DNA of 64,000 nt from Azolla caroliniana. Taxonomy: Eukaryota > Polypodiophyta. Numbering within the stretch: position 1 is the stretch's first letter; every line of letters starts with the position of its first letter. The stretch covers positions 8,246,001 to 8,310,000 of the forward strand of contig JBHGNT010000005.1 of the NCBI GenBank assembly GCA_043228905.1. Reading direction: 5' to 3'. Positions 21,445-34,630 of the stretch are shown one piece after another. The notes below the pieces were generated by a model. That model searched no databases and was not told the DNA's origin. It saw nothing but the letters and a program-made list of their open reading frames with translations. Made by a program: the position numbers and the translations under genes.

Positions 21445-22916
21445 GAGTCTCTAATTTGGGAATGCGGCTGTAAATGTGGTATGCAAGCTCAGAAATCAGT
21501 CCAAAGTTTTCCGAAGGTGCGGGGATGGGATTTCGTCGGCTTCTAGTGCAGAAGGAAGAAATGATTATCAGAGAGCAAAGAAAGAGTGCAACGATGAACG
21601 TCCTTCGCAGTGAGTGCAGAACTGTTAAACAGTTTAGGGTTTGGGAGCGATGGCGGGGAGCTTGAAGCAGCAGACGAAACAAAACTTCTTCTGCATATGA
21701 ATACATAACACATAACATTATCCACACAAACAAATCTCTGCAATATTTCCTTTTCGGAGCTCTTTGACCGCTTTCGCTTTTCGCTTTTTCGCTTTTTCGC
21801 TTTCTTGCTTTTCCGGTTTTTCGCTTTTTGCTTTTTGCTTTTTGCTTTTTTGCTTTTGCCCTTGGTTTTCGCTTTTTGCTTTTTGTGCACAATACGAAAA
21901 AAAAAAGCGTGCGCGCCCAAAAGGAAGGTGGGACTATGGTCCGTAGTCTATAGGCTACATGGCCACATATGTGTACATATATTTGTTAGCATATGCTCCT
22001 CTGCGAACAAATCCAACACAAGTTTTTCAAGACTAATTTCCGATCTTTCGTCAATTTGGTGATGATGGGCTCCCCCAGTAGTAAGTGATTTACCAAACTC
22101 CAAAAGACATGCAACCATATTAGCCATCATCTTCTCTCCACAAGAGAATTTGTTGAACTCGCATAGGTATCAAACATACATTTCCATGCCAACATGTGCA
22201 CCTTTAAATGAAGTAAATTTAATCCATTAGAAAGTCTAGGTGTACACAACTTCACCTATGCTTCAAAAGTCATAGGCCTCTCTTGGCATTTTGGAGCACC
22301 AAATTCGATACAAAACTTCAGAGGATATGTTTTGTTTGAAGTGTGTCCTTAGGCCAATCAATTAGAGGAAAGTTATATTATAGAGATAGATAGATAAGTC
22401 ATCGATATTGTTTGTAAACTTTGTAATCATACATGTAACACCCATGTTCCAATAATTGATTGTTGTCTAGCTTTTTGTGAAATTCATCTAGTTGTTACTT
22501 ACATGTTGCATTTTGACCAAGTCGACCTCCAAGATACCTATCTCATTTGACTTGTTATATGCACAGAGCAAGCTTTCAAAAATCCTAGTGAAGGGTACAG
22601 TGTATTTTCTTTTGTATTTATCAAAGTTTCAAGCTTTACCCAAATATTAGTTGAACTTGTACTTATGCTTAACCTTGGTGGTGAATATTTACTAAAATAT
22701 CCTAAAGTTTCAAGATTTTCCATATACACACACCTATGTTGTTTTGTGCTTACCCAACACATCAAACCCTTGCAATTTTGTTCGAGATACCCCTTCGGTA
22801 ACTATTAGTAGCATGTCACATGTGCTCACATGGTGATGGCCTTGAGAAGAAGAAAGCGGGTCACATAAGGGTAACCAAATTGGAAAACCTAGATATTTGT
22901 CTAGATCATAGTAAAG
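21445..22916. other. Upstream region of the AGPase gene and intergenic DNA
   Basis: About the first 300 bases are the likely AGPase promoter and 5' leader (minus strand). A low-complexity GCTTTTT array follows at 21764-21890. The rest, 21950-22916, is AT-rich without recognised genes. Confidence 0.5.
21764..21890. repeat. Short tandem array of GCTTTTT-like units
   Basis: Units of 6-8 bases (gctttttc, gctttttg) repeat irregularly for about 125 bp. On the minus strand they encode spurious Lys-rich frames (KKQKAKSKKRK), which are artefacts of the repeat. Confidence 0.85.
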
Positions 22917-22929
22917 AGATTTTTTTCCT

Positions 22930-23966
22930 TTCGAGTACACTACCAAGCTAGGAAGGCAAATCATTGGATCTAAATCGATGGGTGTTGCCCTAACTCGCAA
23001 TAGCTGGAAGGATAAAGGCATTTTTTATGGCTGGTTGAAGTCGTTTTGGAGGAGGCTATGGGCGTTCGATATGCCAGAAAAAATAAAGCTTTGGTTGTGG
23101 CTTCTTAGTCACAAAGCTGTACCAGTGGGGGAGTGGCTTAGGGGTCGTGGTGGTGAGGCTAGATGCAAAATTTGTGGTCACCCTTTGGAATCAATTCCTC
23201 ATTGTTTTTGGAATTGTAACGAGGCTATTAACATTTGGGGTAGAAGGCTCCGGATAGTGGCAACATGCGGCATGAATGGGAGAGTTGTATGGGAGTCCGT
23301 ACAAGGGCTGAAGTTAACAGGGGAAGGTTGGGCTGAACAGTTAAACCCTCACGGACATGGATTTATAGTGCAAGGTGGCAAGGTGTTTCAACGGGCTGGA
23401 GTTCGACCTGGCACTAACTCAGAACTTTTTGAAGAGATATGGAGGATGGTGGCTTGTTTATCGGTCTGGCACATTTGGACCAACCGTTGTAAGTTTGTTT
23501 TTCAACAACAAAAGATCCCTAGTGGTGAGGTATTAATAAATATCTGGTTTGAGTTAGTCTCTTGGCTACGGGGACGATACGACTCGATTAAGGGGGAATC
23601 TGATGCAGCTGAAAGATCTCGATCAAAGTTCTTGCTGAAATGGGGTAATTCTCCTATGGTCGGCAGATCATCATCAGGGCCTCAATGGCACTACCAAGCA
23701 CCCCGATGGTTGTTTCCCCCAATAGTTTCCAACAACGCCTAGGTGTTGTAAATTTGTATAGTTATGGTACAAATAACTAGGTTATTGGAGTTGTTTGGAT
23801 ACGTTTGTTGAAAATGAGGTGGGGACTATGTCCGCTTTGGTGGGAAGGCCAAAGTGAGGGCTGTTGAGAGGAATTTTGAGAGTTCTATGATGTAATTTTG
23901 TTTGCTAACTAATGCGAAGCAGTATTTTTTTGGAAAATAAAAATAAAAATAAAAATAAAATAAAAA
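22930..23966 (+). mobile_element. 5'-truncated LINE (L1-type) with intact target-site duplication
   Basis: A 1,037-bp insertion is flanked by a perfect 13-bp direct repeat, AGATTTTTTTCCT, at 22917-22929 and 23967-23979. It ends in an A-rich tail made of AAAAT units (about 23931-23966), as expected of target-primed reverse transcription. Its body encodes only the C-terminal end of LINE ORF2, so it is truncated at the 5' side. Confidence 0.92.
22978..23742 (+). pseudogene. LINE ORF2 C-terminal fragment with RT-associated zinc-binding domain
   Basis: A 254-codon open frame contains the zinc-binding region found after reverse transcriptase in plant LINEs: KIKLWLWLLSHKAVPVGEWL, then CKICGHPLESIPHCFWNC with its CxxC...HCxxxC pattern, then WHIWTNRCKFVF. 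The frame has no internal stop, so the insertion is fairly recent, but endonuclease and RT are missing and it cannot act alone. The ATG at 22978 is internal to the ancestral ORF. Confidence 0.9.
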
Positions 23967-23979
23967 AGATTTTTTTCCT

Positions 23980-26900
23980 ACTCTTTTTTAGATTATTTTC
24001 AATATCTTTTCAAAAAATCTATCTAGATATGAAAACACAAGAAGATAACAGATAGAAACACATGTGAAATAGTCACGTCCATGTAGTTGAGGAAAGAAGG
24101 GAGATCGATATTATGGGCACTTCATAATTCATTTGTGAGTATTTCAAGATTGCCAATTCATTATGCAAGTTTCCCATCAAACATGATCAACATGCAACTC
24201 GAATAAGAACCTTCCTAGTACAAAGATCCAAACAATAATAACTCTAAATTGTATGCACCTCATGCTAGGATTATGTGCCATAACATTTTGTAAGCATGAC
24301 TTAGGTAATGAATACATCTCCATTTACGACTATTGCGTTTGATACATTTGTTCTTCATTCTGTGCTTGATCAAATATGGCATATAAGCTTTCTTGCTAGC
24401 TAACAAGAGGTCCCAAACACCAAAATATTTAAAATTGTACTTAACATGTACAGCTCTTAAGTGATGAAATGGTTAGGTAACTTTATAGAAGAAAAGTTTG
24501 AAGCTCTAATATTACTTTCAAAAGCTACAAGCATCATATGGTATACCATATCAAATGGTTCAAAAAGCTAACACAATGTGCATCACCCAAATGAGTACTT
24601 GCCACAAATAAAATAAGATGAGGTCATACAAGTCTTTTGCATTGAAAAAGGAGAAAAAGTGACAACTTCCACATGCAAATGCTAAACATAGATGTTTCTC
24701 ATCTAAAGTGTGTCTTCTAAAATATAGTGGACACTCATAAGACCACAGAAATTGGATAAACGGGTCCACGTGATCTATATGGACTTCCTTTAATATGTAA
24801 GCATCTTGTCCACAAGTTCTCAACTCATTACCCAAATGTGTGCATATGATATCCATATGGTTATCTTTGAGCAACAACTCAACTCAAATATGCGAATGTT
24901 ATCCACACAATTGCCTTAGTCTAAAGAGAAATGATGATGACAGAATATAACATCCCTATCAGATGAAGATGATGTATATAGTATAAATATTTGAATGTGG
25001 ATGTTATCCACACAATCGCTCAATCTGAAGAAAGTTGATTATGATGAGGATTTTATATTAAAGTCCCTATGTGATGAAAACGATATACAAGACAAATATT
25101 TGAGAAGGATGATGATGATATCCACACATCAACTTAGTTTTGAGAAGGATGATGATGATGGTATATTAACATCCTTATGAGATTGACATAAATATTTGCA
25201 TACCATGATGATAAGAATATGTGGATATCTATCTCGACAACACAATGAGAAAGCTTTGCCTTCTCACATTCTTGGAGAATGTCTTCTATGAAGGTCTTTG
25301 ATTGAGTCATATTTTCCTCCTCCATATGCACTTTAGCACATTATCATTGTGAATTACTTGTATTGGGCAATTTAGGTAAAAGGGTTGCTATAATTCTGTC
25401 AAACTTTCACATCATTGATGTAAGCACCACAATTCACACAACTTATGCCTATTATCCATGTAATGGAAGTCAAAAAGTCCAAGCACACACGGGCTATTGA
25501 AGTTATATAATCTTTAGGAATTTGATGCTTAACTCATGGAGAAAGAAGTGACTGAAAATCTACATGGATCAAAATGCCAACTAAGCCAAGGTTCATAAAC
25601 ATGCTTGTGATTATTAAAAGAGAATCATATGGCCTATAAATATACACTTCTACACCATTTCAATTTGAGAGGGGGAGAGAGAGAGAGAGAAGATTATTTG
25701 TTCATCCACTTTATGTGTTACACTATCACTAAATACAGTGCAGCAAAGTATTCCAAAACGTTGATTCCTAACCCAAGCAACCTAAAAGGCAATGCAACAT
25801 TTCCCAAGACATTGGTTCCTACATTGAGCCCAAGGGAACGAAGTCACCAAAAATTCATGATAAAATGTGACCCAAAACCATCATGCTTCCGGTTATTAAA
25901 AGAAAATCATGTGGATTAGTAAATATATGACTCGGACATAACTTTTACTAGAGAGAGAGCAGAGAGATGATGCATCACATCCACAATCCACTATCACATT
26001 GATAACTCTGTTACGAGTATCACTAAAAAGACAGGAAAGTGTTTCAAGTCATTTGTTCACGGCACTAGTATCACAAAAAAAAAAAGAGTTCAAAGGTTTT
26101 TAATATGTTGGATCCTATAATTAAGTTTCCTTAAAACATATTCATGAATCAACACTGATGAATTTATCAAACACTAAGGTGCTATATCATCCCTCTTGAG
26201 CAAAATCCGAATGTACTCATAAAAAGCTTTTGTTAAAAGCTCTTCCCACTTCCATGTGTAGCCCAGAGGTGTGACACTTTCTCGCACATAAAAGTAATGC
26301 CAACTTTCTTGCACATCAAAGTAATGTAAATGTGCGCTCTCATCAAACTATAATTTCCTCAAAATACATACCTTATAACATTATTAAACAAGTTCAAAAT
26401 CCAAATATAATAGTGTTTATCACTGATCAACATCATTATTAGGCCAAACAAAATCCCAGTTGTCTTAACTTTTCTTCATCTCTGGATTTCAGAAAACTAA
26501 ATGGCTTAGATAAAAGGGTGATGTAAAGAGTTTTAAATAAAACGAAGAGTCCATCCATGAGAGCACATAACCTAGAACCTTATAAACGAGGGTGAAATAA
26601 AGAAAGACATAAGTTGCCACCTATATAGCATGGGATACAAGTAGAAAGTGATAATACCAGAAAACATGACTTGAACCTTTAGATACTAGGTGGGGAAAAC
26701 ATCATACACACATGATGCGACTTTCGAGATTGAGAACTTGCAATACCATATAGATAAGGCTTTTCAGTTCATTTGAATAGAACCCGTGATGCAGCGACAC
26801 ATGCATGACTCAAATGATTCACTGCTAGACTATATAAAGCAGCAGCAAACATTCTTAAGACGTGAAGTCTGGAGACAGCCAGACACACACATATTAAGAG

Positions 26901-27443
26901 ACTGGGACATCGTGACCACGAGGACCCTTGCATTTTGACTATGATTAGTAGTCAAGTTTTAACCTTGGTCAGGAGATTTATCCAAACCAATGGTGAGAGA
27001 TTAGAGTATAGAGACTTTATCCAACTCTTTTTGCAACTGACCTGACCAATCGTGCATGAGAACCGACAATGCAGACATACAGACTGCATGCAGTTAAAAC
27101 TGATCAAACCAGTTAAAAATCTGACTCAACTGACCAGAACAGTTAAAACCCGATGCACACCTGACCGAAACAGTCAAACTGATTCCACTGATGAAACAGT
27201 TAGAACAGATTAAACTGAGAGACCAAACCCACCATATGCATGAGACTGACAATGCAGACCACACATCGTTCCAGATGTACGGCTACGGGACTACTGCCCA
27301 AAAAGCAGTGTGCTTATGCGAGAGATCAGCTAAACAGGACATTTAGTTAGCAAATGCAAGACTCCGACACCATAGGATAGAGTTGTTACAGTGTCTTAAG
27401 TCATTTAACCATTGGAATTTTTTGCTTGATTTTCCTCTTCCAG
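23980..27443. other. Intergenic, AT-rich, no gene recognised
   Basis: Only short frames occur. Notable parts are an imperfect triplicated segment (24893-25196), a GA tract near 25673-25690, and a stretch at 27090-27220 with several CAGTTA/CAGTCA boxes downstream of importin alpha. No conserved protein is readable. Confidence 0.6.
24893..25196. repeat. Three imperfect tandem units of about 100 bp
   Basis: Units near 24893-24991, 24992-25100 and 25101-25196 each contain atccacaca, a gatgatgat run and a ..catcc/gtcccta.. segment, and each ends in ataaatatttg or a close variant. Similarity is moderate, so the duplication is old. Confidence 0.6.
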
Positions 27444-30411
27444 TTAAGAGAAATTGAAGCCACCCGTTGGAACTGATTGATTTGCAGCGAAGTTGAATGC
27501 AGATTGTTCTGATATAGTAGTGGCAGTTTGGTCTTCCTCTTCCAACCAATAAGTTTCAAGTAGCTTCACTGCCTTCTCATAGATATCCGAGTTGTCATGG
27601 ACTTGCAGATTTTCTATCTTTTCAAGGCCATCAGCTTCATCTATGTACTGTGCATACAAATTAGTGACACCAGTATTTCCCGCATTCTTTTCAGCTTCGC
27701 CAACTCTTAAAATGTTTTCTAGACCCTCCAAGCAAACTGTTATGATTCGAGGATCAGAGCATGTTAAAAGATCGCATAAAGGTTTGATGCAGCCTTGGCT
27801 CACAAGGTATCTACAAAGCAACAACATAAATTAGTAAATAATCTTATATGACAGCATCATACTAGGTTGGGATTGTAATTGACGGTTGCCTATATAATAG
27901 GAGGAAATGATGGTACTTTATCTGTTCATTTGTTCCACCAGATGTTGCATTTGAAATGGCCCATGCCGATTCTTTTTTAATTTCAAACTCCGCATTGCTC
28001 AGCAATGCTACAAGGGGAGGAATTATGTTTGCATCAATAACAGCCTGCATCATGTTACATGAAGGTAATGAGAGTTTAGAAAAGTCTTTTAAGAGATACT
28101 CCCAAAACAAAAACTACATCAGATAAATCCTCGCCTGAATTTGTTCCTTATTTCCTGCAGTTATGTTTGATATGGTCCAGCAAGCTTCCTTCTTGATGCT
28201 TTTTTTGTATGGGCGTGTAAGAAGATTCAGAAGGCATGGTAGAACATTGTGGTTGATGATATACTGTACATGAGTTTTTAAATCCACTTGATAAGCATGT
28301 TCAAAAAATATCAATTGCATGAACAATGACAAAATGATGATACCTGTGTTTGAACATCGTCTCCTGTGACTATATTACCCACAGTACGTAGAGCAGGAAT
28401 AAGAACAGATGGAGAAGGGTGTCTAAAACAGCACACAAACATTGTATTAGTCAAAAATTCTAACAACAATTATGGTTAGTAGATAATAAAGGTTTGACAC
28501 TGATATTTACAGTAGAAGCTCAACAAGCCTTGGACAGACTCCCGCTTCAATAACAGATTGTATTTTGTCATTCGTGCCATCAGAAAGATATGATAGTGCC
28601 CAGCACGCATCAATCAAAACATCTTCATCAGAAGAATGAATAAGACGTTCGAGTGCAGGAAGTGCAGCTCTGGTCTGCATAAATACATGAAAAATAGAAG
28701 GATCATTCACACGATAACAGTTTTTCACATCCTTTTCAGATGAAGTACGTTTTAAATTTTAAAAAGAGCACTTCAAAAATATACCTGTTCAAATGCTGGA
28801 GGAGGCTTTCCTCTACAGAAGTTGGAAAGTGTCCAAGTCGCATTTCTAAGCATCGAAAGCTTCGCATTTTCATTAAGCTGGGCCAGTAGAGGCATCATAG
28901 CACCATGGCTAAGCACCAGATCTCGGCACTTTGGTGAATCCCCAGCAACATTTCCAAGTGCCCAAACAGCCTATAAAAACAGGAGGCAGTTCATATAAAT
29001 CAATATAAGTCAGATTGCATCCAAAATGACTAATATAAGATTACCACAAATTGTATCCAGATAAACTCTGTCCATATACAAAGTAGCTACATGCTTAAAA
29101 TTAATCTGCAAAGTTATCCAAGAGATTACCTGTTCCCTAACATCATCTCCAGGAGAACTCAAAAGCTGCACAAAAATGGGAACAGCGCCATGATCAATCA
29201 CCACGCGAGTGTGATCCGAAGTGCCTGATGCAATGTTTGTCAATGCCCAGGCTGCCTCAAACTGGATTCATTTTCACCATCATTCACAATTAGACCTTGG
29301 AAAACAATTGATTTCACTATTATTCAAGGGTAGAAAAATATTTCATTTACCGTTATTCGTATTTCATATCATTACAAGCATCCCCAACTACTCAATATTA
29401 ATGAATACCTGAAGCTGAGGGAAATCATTCCGCAATAGGAACTCGACAAAACGAGGAACAACACCAGTATTGATCACTTCTTGAATTGGAGGATTGCGTT
29501 CTGAATTTGGTGAGCAGGAAAGTGAGATCTACGCTAAACAATAACAAGACCAATGGGGAAAATATAGGATTCACAAAGCTATGAGATTTTTTTCCTACCA
29601 ATGGATAAGAGTTTCCGAAACTGATGAGTTGCCTCGAGCTGTGTATTTGGATCTTCAGACCATACACCAGTTATCATTGCAGGTAAGCTTTCCAGCTGCT
29701 CAAATAAAATCAATTTGTGCATATAAATCATAGAAACAAAAGAGAAAACAAGAAAAGCACATGCAAAATCCATTATTTAAAGCAACCTGCACTTACATGC
29801 CAAATCAATGATTTCAGCAAAAATCCATGTTTAAAATCCATGATTGAAAAAAAATATAGCAAATTAAGGGCAGAATACATGACATGGAATCAAAATAATA
29901 TCAGATCCAAATGCAGAAACCAAGGTACACCATAAACCAATAGATCCAATGAGAAATACTAAATCAATCTAAAGTTTTTACGATTTTCAGACCAGATTTC
30001 ACATCAGATAGATCTGTCACGCACGCTTAATTAATCCATGTCCATGGTTCTTTCAAACACACGGAAGAAGAAGGATACACACATATCCTAAAAGAGAAAA
30101 AAGAAGACAATAGAACCAAAACAAGAATTACGCGAAAAAAATCCGAAAGGAAAAGCAGAGAGTTTGTATCTACATGTGTATAGATTCTCACATACCTTCT
30201 TCTCCACGGAATTGGACTGAACAGAAGTGATGCTAGCCATCTGTTGAGCAGTCATGCCTTCTTTGCGCTTCTTCAACAGATTCTCTTCGCGCTTGCTCTT
30301 TCGGATCTCGACCAAGTTATCCTCACGTTTGCGACGAGCTTCATCAGCATCAACAGAGACCTTGTACGCCTTCTTACGGACCTCAGTGCGGGCACTAGGG
30401 CGCAGAGACAT
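27444..30411 (-). CDS. Importin subunit alpha (karyopherin alpha), 10 exons
   Basis: It binds nuclear localisation signals in the cytosol and carries cargo with importin beta through the nuclear pore. Exons on the minus strand: 30196-30411, 29599-29695, 29409-29500, 29130-29261, 28785-28970, 28511-28674, 28344-28422, 28135-28263, 27917-28044, 27444-27810. They sum to 1590 nt, 529 residues plus stop, the usual length. Exon 1 encodes the basic importin-beta-binding domain ([30 protein letters not shown]). Armadillo repeats follow with their conserved Trp/Asn steps ([77 protein letters not shown]). An acidic C-terminal region ends in NFS. The junction after exon 8 lacks a GT donor and reads CAG|GCGAGG. 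The start is the Met of the canonical N-terminus, not the upstream in-frame codon. Confidence 0.95.
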
Positions 30412-30470
30412 GGCTGCAGACACAGGCGGAGACGCGCAGAGGAGGAGAGAAAACACAGAGACAGACACGC

Positions 30471-30501
<31 letters not shown>

Positions 30502-30720
30502 CTTTATTTAGCCTTGCACAGCCTGGCCACTATTTTCTATTTATTTATCTATTTGTTTATTTATCTATCTAAAATTAAATTTTGCTTATCTGCTTATTTA
30601 ATTTCCATGAAGAGGCTCTTTGGGCACCATGGCTCTGTTCCTTCTATGGCCACTCTTTTGTGTTTGGGGGGGGGGGGACACACACACACATAGAGAGAGA
30701 GAGAGAGAGAGAGGGTACGA
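30412..30720. other. Importin alpha upstream region with microsatellites
   Basis: The putative 5' leader and promoter on the minus strand contain a GA tract at about 30476-30501. A compound microsatellite lies at about 30666-30714: a run of about 12 G, then CA repeats, then GA repeats. No clear TATA box is assigned. Confidence 0.5.
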
Positions 30721-30975
30721 AGAACCGAGTGTGCCCGCCCATGAGTCGCTCATTTCACATGCAAATGATCGAGAATGCGCCTATTCCTCTTGAGGATCAC
30801 CACATCCTTAAGCTTTCCGATGCAAATGCTTGACCCCTTATTCGAGACATTGCTATCTGAGCCCCCCCCGCCCACCCCCTCTAGTTTTATCATCGAAGGT
30901 TATGGATACACCTAAAGGCAAGAAATTTCTCTCAACACTCTTGTTCGGGACATTGAATAAGCACTTAGGAATGTG

Positions 30976-31006
<31 letters not shown>

Positions 31007-33782
31007 CGCGTGCACATACACATAAATATCTCTTTTATCGCCAGCATACATGGTCTTCCGCACATCCTGAGGCATGTGTTATCATTGCCTCTCGGCATGC
31101 ATTCGGTGGGAGAGTCATTACAAAAAAATGTATTCTTCTCTATTGTCGAACGTGAGCATGCCCATTTCTCTAGCATCCAAGAATCGATAAACTGACGTTC
31201 CGAGTTTCACATTGGAGATGTTTGAATACATAAACATGTTGTTGTGAGAAAATACATCAATCATAGCTTTTTCAATTGGAGAATAAATTATCTAACAAAC
31301 CAAGATCTTGAACAAATATGTAGACCATTCTCACCAATTTGATATAATTCGTGGTATTTTCGTGTATTATTTTATTTGTTCTGTGCATGTGAAGGAACCC
31401 AAGTTACTAACAAAGCAAACAAAGTCTTCCCATAACATTGTGAAGCAATTCATCCTGCTGGTATTGTAACATGTGGGCTCACATTTACCAAGTTATTTAA
31501 AGCAAAAAATGTCCAACATGTGTCCTTCCCTTGAGCATCAAACGTTTACTCACAAACTTATAGGTCACCTAATCAACATTGAACCACCAAGACATACCAC
31601 CAATTGCATTCTCATGACTTTAGAAAAATGTTATAAATGGCAACTGATAACGCGTGTAATCTCTAGATGCTCCTAATGTGTTTCAGAATAAATGTGCATT
31701 AGATGTATTTGACCCTTTGTAATCCCAAGTGCATGTTAATCCATTAAGTTGTTCTCGAAGCATACAAAAGGTACCTCAAGTAATCATGACCCACTCAAAA
31801 CATTTGACCTAAACATCATTATATTCAAAAATGAAGAGTGCTATCATAAAGATCATGACAAGGGAGGTATTTTTCAAAATGAAAGGACATTGGAAGAAGA
31901 GGATGAACAAGACATAACTCGTAGAAACATAACGTTAAAGCATTCCCTTTACAAATCATATATAGATGCTTCATGTGTCCCTACAAATTATTGATTTTAG
32001 ATTCACGTAACTACACTGTTGAATTCTACATTTCCACTATTTGTATATCATTGCAATGGCAAATGCTACAATTTGTGTGTTTATGACATTGGACTTGGTA
32101 TGTTTTCAATTCATGGAAATGCATCATAATGGCATTATTTATCCTCATGTTTGTGAGAATGTTGCATATTTTTTATATTTTGCCAACATATCCCCTCTTT
32201 TGTGCGACATACAAAAATGTCGAAGGATTAGTCTAGCCATGTCTAATTAATCCATGTCAAAGCAATATGACATTAACGAATCAACCAATGGGGTGAGTAA
32301 AATTTATACTTTAATTATGTAGTAATCAAGATATGTGTGTCTTTGGTTGAGCAATATGCCACTAACCATTAGCAAAGCACTATCAATAATCTAGCATCAA
32401 TTAAGTAACACATAAACAATGAGTTGTTCTTTTAAGGACCATGCCATGAATAATTTTATCATGGGACCAAATTTGAATTATTGTGTTGCATTATTTATTT
32501 ATTTTGCTCCTAGTTAGTCAAGGGCCGAGCATTTGATGCCAATGTTTTCGTATGTCATACGGAAAGAGCAATGTTTGGCAAACAAAAAAGAATTTGTGGC
32601 ATTCTTGCCAATATGAATATTTTCACTTCATTGTACATTCAACTATTCCAAAATATCATTGGCTTAAATGTAGTAGTTTCAATTATTGAAAAGGATTTGT
32701 ACTTAAATATGTGAAAATTTAATATGACCATGTATTCTTTTCGAACTTGGATGGAATTTTCTAGACAACTTAGTGGTGTACTTATTATGAAGTAAAATAA
32801 TGAATGTTTCTTTTCAACTATGAACATAACATATATAATGCTAATAGGTTCTGCCTATAGATAAAATTGTGGATGTAATGACACCATTCACATCGTGTAT
32901 TAGTCCACCCAATGTATTGTTTATTTACTATTATACCGCTTAGATTATTTGGAAATCTCTCTCGATCAATCTCCATTTCATCGCCTCCTTCTCACATGCT
33001 CCATATGTTTTGTGGTTTGTACTTCAACTCACTTACATGTTATTTCCATGCCTAATGTACGCTACAACATGCTTTCAGCAATGTGTAAATACACTATCAT
33101 TAGGCAGAAATTGTAATTTTAATCCTCTCTATGGATCCTCATAATATTTAATCATGTACCAATTACATGTTTTCAATATAATCCATTGGTAGCAGGGCAT
33201 TGAATACCTCGTTCAATTGCATTGTATTCCATTTTATAAATATGTTAGTGAATCAAAATAGATCATGTCAAGACGTTTTGTTAAAACATGTTATTGAAAT
33301 TGTAAGCTCTCTCGTGTTGAAACATGGCATTTATGAGTTAGATTTGTCCATTTGAAGGTATAAATTTTAAATTGTCTTGTAAGAAACATTTATATTTGCA
33401 TTGATTAACTACGTATAAGCCAAGGATATGATAGAGATCAATGTGGTTGTAATCGAACATCATTCAAATAGTAGTTATCAAACATGTGTCATTCATGAAA
33501 AAAGAAGTGGTCATTATGCATCATGTAATAAAAACTATCCACGGGCAACATGTTGACCGGATTTTTAATCATGAATTAATGGAATGTCAATATATGTATA
33601 ATCCTTTGGTTGGCGTAAAATTCCTCTCAAAGTTATGTTCAAATGGCAATGATCAACTATATCATGTCACCAAAAGATATGAAGTTGACACTCACTTCAT
33701 TTCTTGTATTGCAATGTAGACAAATATCACAAATAAGAAAGAGCATCATTCCATCAGGATGTATGATTATTTTCTTAGGGAG
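30721..33782. other. Intergenic, AT-rich, no gene recognised
   Basis: Apart from the alternating GT/GC tract at 30972-31015, only short frames without recognised domains are seen. Confidence 0.6.
30972..31015. repeat. (GT)n(GC)n alternating purine-pyrimidine tract
   Basis: About 12 GT/TG steps are followed by about 5 CG steps and tgcacatacaca. Such continuous alternation favours Z-DNA. Confidence 0.9.
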
Positions 33783-34200
33783 TGTTATGGGCACAACCAT
33801 AACTTATCTCGTGGTAAGTTGTATCATAGTATTCTACACATGAGCATAAAGTGTGAGGGTTAATTGAGAGTGTAAAGGAGGGGGGGTAACTTTTAATCCT
33901 AGGAATTGAGACAACCATATGGGACAAGTGTGAACTTACTTGGGGGCCTTAGGTCTGACTATAAATATGATACCTAGCTACCCTAATTATACACATTATT
34001 CGACTACATTGAGAGTATGATCTTGTGGTAAACAGACTCTTGTGGCAAGCGCGCACCAATACCAAGTACCATTTGCTGCCATGGCGGTGGTATGGGACAC
34101 CGATCAAGGCTCTAGTTTGTCTTGAGCCTTTCACTCGAGGGTGGTTGGGTGGATCGACGCCCTTCTTTCTCTCTTTTTTTCTTATCTGTCTATCTATCTT
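33783..34200 (+). repeat. Possible solo LTR remnant
   Basis: TGTTATGGGCACAACCATAAC follows a short purine tract (cttagggag). About 175 bases later there is a TATA-like box (gactataaatatg, about 33957-33969), as in an LTR promoter. No internal region or second LTR is visible and the right end is not defined. Confidence 0.25.
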
Positions 34201-34630
34201 ATAAATCCTTGTATGCTTACGTTAAGAATAGTCTCTAATGGGGAGAATATTAGTTGCAAACTTGCTCAATTGCACATCTAATTAGCAATGACATGCTTTG
34301 TATGTAAACATGATATGGGGTTTTATAAAGTCTTATGGTAAGGAAACTATTGGTTGGATGTGGCTATAAAGTTGGGACTTAGTGTGCATTGTCAAACATG
34401 GTTCGTGAATACCAAATATAATGCTATAAAAATATATGGGAGATAGAAAGATGAAGGTAGATTGATGCAAATAATATATTTGCCAATGATGCAAACTAGA
34501 CCATGATGAAAAAAAATCTCATTTAAAGTAGATTTAATCACAACTTTACTTTTTTCCGAATGAACAAATCAAGTATTTATCAAATTAATGTTGAGTAGAA
34601 GATTAATATTTAGTTGAGCTATTTACATGT

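Noticed and set aside
21179-21920. Long Lys-rich frames on the minus strand upstream of AGPase
   Set aside because: They are produced by the GCTTTTT array and the Ser-coding triplet tract read in other frames; they end inside exon 1 of AGPase.
30088-30468. Longer N-terminus for importin alpha
   Set aside because: The upstream extension adds a hydrophobic segment not found in the family, whereas [17 protein letters not shown] is the canonical start.
33783-34200. Protein gene near 33.5-34.1 kb
   Set aside because: Short frames lack any family signature; the TATA-like box and TG start fit an LTR remnant better.
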